Source: Oscillospiraceae bacterium (lineage in GTDB: Bacteria > Bacillota > Clostridia > Oscillospirales > Oscillospiraceae). From it: 17,037 bases of DNA. The DNA lies in NCBI GenBank assembly GCA_902783825.1, contig CACZSJ010000110.1, positions 1 through 17,037 of the forward strand, read 5' to 3'. A program made the position numbers and the translations under genes. Under the pieces are notes generated by a model. It saw only the letters and a program-made list of their open reading frames with translations, was not told where the DNA came from and did not search any database. Below are positions 14,079 to 17,037 of the stretch, piece after piece. How positions within the stretch are numbered: position 1 is the stretch's first letter; each line of letters begins with the position of its first letter.

Positions 14079-14987
14079 ATGAAAGATTTAAGCAAATATC
14101 GGGGCATATTCCCCGCCTTTTACGCCTGCTATGATGAAGCGGGGGCTGTGTCCCCGCAGCGGGTTCGGGACCTGACTGAATATCTGATCGGCAAAGGCGT
14201 GACCGGCCTCTATGTGGGCGGTTCCTCGGGAGAGTGCATTTATCAGTCGGTGGATGAGCGGAAGCTGGTGTTGGAAAACGTGATGGCGGTCGCCCGGGAT
14301 CGGGCGGTAATCATCGCCCACGTGGCCTGCAACAACACCATGGACAGCCAGAGCCTTGCGGCTCATGCGGAAAGCTTGGGCGTGGACGCCATCGCGGCCA
14401 TCCCCCCGATTTACTTCCATCTGCCGCCTTACGCCGTGGCTCGCTACTGGAACGACATTTCTGCCGCCGCGCCCAACACGGATTTCGTGATCTACAACAT
14501 CCCACAGCTTGCGGGCGTGGCCCTCAGCAGCGAGCTGCTGCGCGAGATGCTCCGGAATCCACGGGTGATCGGCGTGAAGAATTCCTCCATGCCCATCCAA
14601 GACATCGAGATGTGGCGGGACGAGGGGGCTGTGGTCTTCAACGGCCCGGATGAGCAGCTGCTTTCCGGTCTGGTTGCCGGCGCGGTGGGCGGCATCGGCG
14701 GCACCTATGGCGCCATGCCGGAGCTGTACCTGAAGCTGTACCAGCTGGTACAGGCCAATGAAATTGCCAAGGCCCGGGAGATTCAGGATGCCTGTTGCCA
14801 TCTGATTTACAAGATGTGCTCCGGAAAAGGGAACATGTACGCTATGATCAAAGAGGTTCTCCGGGAGCAGGGCGGCCCCGATATCGGAGGAGTTCGCGCA
14901 CCCTTGTATCCGCTGCAGCCAGAAGATATGGCCATTGCAAAAAGCTGCGCGGAGGAGATCCGAAAGCGGATCGAAGAGTTCACATAA
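14079..14987 (+). CDS. nanA: N-acetylneuraminate lyase (DHDPS superfamily)
   Basis: The 302-residue TIM-barrel protein carries GGSSGE (47-52), Y139 in YNIPQLAGVAL, Schiff-base K167 in GVKNSS, and FNGPDEQLLSGLVAGAVGGI with D191 and E192. The DE pair follows the Neu5Ac-lyase pattern that reads the sugar hydroxyls, and the spacing of Y139 to K167 equals that of the E. coli enzyme (Y137-K165). It should cleave Neu5Ac into ManNAc and pyruvate in the cytoplasm. ATG 14079 is set by AAGGAG (14067-14072). Position 190 is proline where E. coli has tyrosine, so fine specificity may differ. A dihydrodipicolinate synthase role is unlikely given this motif and context. Confidence 0.85.
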   Translation: MKDLSKYRGIFPAFYACYDEAGAVSPQRVRDLTEYLIGKGVTGLYVGGSSGECIYQSVDERKLVLENVMAVARDRAVIIAHVACNNTMDSQSLAAHAESLGVDAIAAIPPIYFHLPPYAVARYWNDISAAAPNTDFVIYNIPQLAGVALSSELLREMLRNPRVIGVKNSSMPIQDIEMWRDEGAVVFNGPDEQLLSGLVAGAVGGIGGTYGAMPELYLKLYQLVQANEIAKAREIQDACCHLIYKMCSGKGNMYAMIKEVLREQGGPDIGGVRAPLYPLQPEDMAIAKSCAEEIRKRIEEFT

Positions 14988-15001
14988 TTTTTGCGAGAAA
15001 G

Positions 15002-15026
15002 AACTGGCCTGCCTTGCAGGCCAGTT
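15002..15026 (+). terminator. Intercistronic hairpin between lyase and deacetylase genes
   Basis: An exact 11-bp stem (15002-15012 with 15016-15026) closes on CTT. No T-run follows; the ribosome site AAGGGGG (15032-15038) of the next gene comes six bases later. It is likely an mRNA-stability or partial-termination element. Confidence 0.6.
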
Positions 15027-15043
15027 GCGTTAAGGGGGAAACC

Positions 15044-16183
15044 ATGCTTTTTGCCAATGGACTTGTATTCCTGGAGGATCAAGGTTTTGTCCCGGCCGGT
15101 TTTCGTGTGGAGAATGGGGTTTTTACAGAGATCCTCCCGCCGGAACACCGGGAGACGGATGCTGTGGATCTCCAGGGTGCCACGGTGATTCCAGGGCTGA
15201 TCGATATACACACCCACGGAAATTCCGGAGCGGACTTCTCGGACGGAGATGACCAGGGCTTGCGGACCATGGCTCGTTTTTTGGCCGCACAGGGCGTCAC
15301 CGGCTTTGCTCCGGCGTCCATGACCCTGCCTTATTCCACGTTGCGCAAGGCGTTCGCCACGGCCAGCCGCTTGCGGGACGAGGCGCCCAAGGGGGCTGCG
15401 CGTCTGCTGGGGATCAACATGGAGGGACCGTTCTTTTCCGAAAAGAAGAAGGGGGCCCAGAACGCTGCTTATCTGCAGGCACCGGATTTTGAGGCGTTTC
15501 GTGAGCTGTATGAGGGCTGCGGCGGCTTGATCCGGATCGTGGATCTGGCACCTGAGCTTCCCGGCGCGGTGGACTTTGCCCGGAAAGCCAGCAAGCTGTG
15601 CACCGTCTCCGTGGCGCATACCGATGCCGACTATGAGGAGACGGCGGCGGTCTATGCCGCCGGGGCCAGCCATCTGACCCACTTGTATAACGCCATGCCC
15701 GGCATTCACCACCGCAATCCCGGCGTCATCGGTGCGGCAGCAGAGAGGGAAGGGGTCTATGCAGAGCTGATCTGTGACGGTCAGCACGTACATCCCAGCG
15801 CGGTGCGCATGGCCTTCAAGCTCTTTCCGGACCGTATCTGCCTGATTTCCGACGCGCTGCGCTGCTGCGGTATGCCGGACGGAGAGTACGAGCTGGGCGG
15901 CCAGCAGGTCTTCCTGCGGGAGGGGATCGCCCGTCTGGAGGATGGGACCATCGCCGGTTCCGCGGCTAGCCTCTGGGATTGTCTGCGCAATGCCATCGCC
16001 TTTGGGATTCCCCGAGAAACGGCGATTCTGGCGGCCACGCGAAACCCGGCCCGGCAGCTGGGGTGCGACGATCGCTGCGGCGGCATCGCCCCGGGCAAAT
16101 GGGCAGACTTCCTGGTTTGCGACGGGGACTTGTCCCGCAAGACCGTCTATCTGGCCGGAGAAAAACTGGAAAGCCCCATCTGA
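15044..16183 (+). CDS. nagA: N-acetylglucosamine-6-phosphate deacetylase
   Basis: The 379-residue amidohydrolase has the NagA signature: HTHG (H56, H58), NMEGPF with metal ligand E127, AHTDADYEET with H192, SHLTHLYNAM with H213, and ISDAL with catalytic D270. It removes acetate from GlcNAc-6-P to give glucosamine-6-phosphate in the cytoplasm. ATG 15044 is supported by AAGGGGG (15032-15038) five bases away. It is the last gene of the ABC-nan operon and ends at a strong bidirectional terminator. The deaminase NagB that would finish the route to fructose-6-phosphate is not in the window. Confidence 0.92.
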   Translation: MLFANGLVFLEDQGFVPAGFRVENGVFTEILPPEHRETDAVDLQGATVIPGLIDIHTHGNSGADFSDGDDQGLRTMARFLAAQGVTGFAPASMTLPYSTLRKAFATASRLRDEAPKGAARLLGINMEGPFFSEKKKGAQNAAYLQAPDFEAFRELYEGCGGLIRIVDLAPELPGAVDFARKASKLCTVSVAHTDADYEETAAVYAAGASHLTHLYNAMPGIHHRNPGVIGAAAEREGVYAELICDGQHVHPSAVRMAFKLFPDRICLISDALRCCGMPDGEYELGGQQVFLREGIARLEDGTIAGSAASLWDCLRNAIAFGIPRETAILAATRNPARQLGCDDRCGGIAPGKWADFLVCDGDLSRKTVYLAGEKLESPI

Positions 16184-16186
16184 ATT

Positions 16187-16240
16187 GAAAAAGAATACTG
16201 CGCCCCGAAGCGTTTGCTTCGAGGCGCAGTATTCTTTTTC
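16187..16240. terminator. Bidirectional Rho-independent terminator
   Basis: An 18-bp stem (16187-16204 with 16223-16240) and an inner 6-bp stem close on a GTTT loop, with one C-A mismatch between them. A-tracts and T-tracts at both ends let it stop both the rightward nagA operon and the leftward gene ending at 16254. Confidence 0.92.
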
Positions 16241-16253
16241 CGGGGCGCAGATT

Positions 16254-16856
16254 TTACAGAGATCTTTCGTATACGCCGTCACGCTCGGTATAGCCCATTT
16301 TTTGCAGATAATCCAGATGCCCCGCCTCCGGATCGGCATAGCGCAGCAGACGGATCTCATCGGCGGGCAAGTGAGCCAGCAGATAGCGCCCCACGGAGCT
16401 GTCCCGGTATGTGGGCGTACTATAGTCCAGGGCGATGTCCAGTACGCCTTCCTGCAGCTTTCCCAGCAGCAGCCCGGCGGGTTCTTCTCCGTGACAGACC
16501 AGGTAGGCGCGATTGAGAGCGGCAGCCTCACGGACACGCTGAGGGAAGAGGGCAGTGATATCCGCCGCGTGGCGCTCCATGAAGAAGCGCACAAAGCCTT
16601 CCTGGGGAGAGAGCGGAAGCAGGCGGTAGTTGGGCTCCTTGTTGCGCAGTTTCCAGAGATAGTACAGGTTGATCAGCACCAGACAGACATTCATCAGTGC
16701 CGTGGGATAGGAATGGATGATCAGGGCATATACGGCGAAAATCAGGCTGCCCACCGTGTTGACGATGCGAAGCTTGACGACAGAGGCCATCAGGAACGAA
16801 ACCAGGACAAGGGCGGAACCCAGATAGCCGATGATTTCTATGGTGGCAGAGTTCAT
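16254..16856 (-). CDS. YgjV-family membrane protein with GNAT-like C-terminal domain
   Basis: The 200-residue protein has about three hydrophobic segments in residues 1-70 (EIIGYLGSALVLVSFLMAS, then VNTVGSLIFAVYALIIHS, then LMNVCLVLINLYYLWKL), which match the YgjV inner-membrane family of no established function. The C-terminal half reads like an acetyltransferase fold: AGLLLGKLQEGVLDIALDY (126-144), TYRDSSVGRYLLAHL (148-162) and a closing LQKMGY (184-189). The first cue corresponds to the strand 4-5 region, the second to the acetyl-CoA loop position, which here lacks the classic QxxGxG/A. AAAGGA (16866-16871) is nine bases before the ATG. Catalysis is uncertain; the C-terminal half may be non-catalytic. 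Confidence 0.65.
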   Translation of the reverse strand: MNSATIEIIGYLGSALVLVSFLMASVVKLRIVNTVGSLIFAVYALIIHSYPTALMNVCLVLINLYYLWKLRNKEPNYRLLPLSPQEGFVRFFMERHAADITALFPQRVREAAALNRAYLVCHGEEPAGLLLGKLQEGVLDIALDYSTPTYRDSSVGRYLLAHLPADEIRLLRYADPEAGHLDYLQKMGYTERDGVYERSL

Positions 16857-16917
16857 AATAACGTTTCCTTTCTGAGCTGTACAGCCGGAATTTTAGCAGT
16901 ACGGGCTGTCGCAGCTT

Positions 16918-16946
16918 ATTATACACGTACATGGCGCAAATGTCCA
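16918..16946 (-). promoter_or_regulatory. Promoter of the YgjV-like gene
   Basis: On the - strand TGGACA (16946 to 16941) and TATAAT (16923 to 16918) are 17 bases apart, matching consensus at five and six of six. The predicted leader is about 55 bases and contains the 10-bp palindrome GCTGTACAGC (16876-16885) and an ACAGCC/GGCTGT inverted repeat (16881-16909). Confidence 0.8.
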
Positions 16947-17037
16947 ATCACAAGCAGCTAGACGCAAGGGGCGATCCCCCGCCGGGATGGCTTCTTCCCC
17001 CGAGCAATGGCTGGAGCCGCCTGAAAAGCGCCCATGC
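16947..17037. other. Right-edge sequence with no assignable gene
   Basis: This stretch is GC-rich with short C- and G-runs and small inverted repeats (for example ATCCC-N5-GGGAT near 16974-16988). On the - strand a short open frame runs from the edge to a TGA near 16949, but its composition does not resemble a known protein end. It could be the tail of a gene beyond the window or upstream regulatory DNA. Confidence 0.3.

Noticed and set aside
14795..15043. A longer N-terminus for NagA
   Set aside because: It overlaps the lyase end and contains a hairpin; ATG 15044 with AAGGGGG fits the NagA length.
14807..16594. A 595-aa open frame on the - strand across nagA and its terminator
   Set aside because: It crosses a perfect terminator and overlaps NagA, which has all active-site motifs.

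Overview
The window looks like a chromosomal segment of a high-GC anaerobic Clostridia member, probably a gut Oscillospiraceae-type bacterium. This is inferred from GC-rich coding sequence with clean AGGAGG-type ribosome sites, near-consensus sigma-A promoters, strong Rho-independent terminators, a lipoprotein-type solute-binding protein and a DUF624/YesL protein. No tRNA, rRNA, CRISPR array, insertion sequence or phage gene was seen.

Region A (1-5047, + strand) is an iron-sulfur/molybdenum redox cluster. It holds the C-terminus of a molybdenum hydroxylase (xanthine dehydrogenase/aldehyde oxidoreductase type), then five tightly packed genes: a 762-aa multi-cluster Fe-S oxidoreductase with a degenerate flavin fold and two CCG domains, a 73-aa two-CXXC redox protein, a small SAM methyltransferase, a C_GCAxxG_C_C protein and a PaaK-like AMP-forming CoA ligase. 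The order matches the uncharacterised Desulfovibrio vulgaris DVU_1559-DVU_1553 neighbourhood as I recall it. This is the best candidate for an undescribed system in the window.

Region B (5092-16245) is a sialic-acid/amino-sugar module in three transcription units. A leftward operon (7797-5128) encodes a ROK kinase with a long N-terminal extension, an SGNH esterase resembling the mycobacterial aryl esterase MsAcT, and a DUF624 membrane protein. A divergent unit (8003-10083) encodes an AGE-type N-acylglucosamine 2-epimerase and an RpiR/SIS regulator. A third operon (10357-16183) encodes an ABC importer (lipoprotein plus two permeases, no ATPase), a YhcH/NanQ-type protein, N-acetylneuraminate lyase and N-acetylglucosamine-6-phosphate deacetylase. 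Together they suggest this route: sialic acid import, anomer conversion, cleavage to ManNAc and pyruvate, epimerisation to GlcNAc before phosphorylation, phosphorylation, then deacetylation to glucosamine-6-phosphate. The same motif TGAAA-N5-TTTCA lies in the kinase/epimerase divergent promoter region and just upstream of the ABC-operon promoter, so it is a likely RpiR operator joining the units into one regulon.

Region C (16254-17037) carries a leftward YgjV-like membrane protein with an acetyltransferase-like C-terminal half, its promoter, and about 90 bases at the right edge with no assignable gene.
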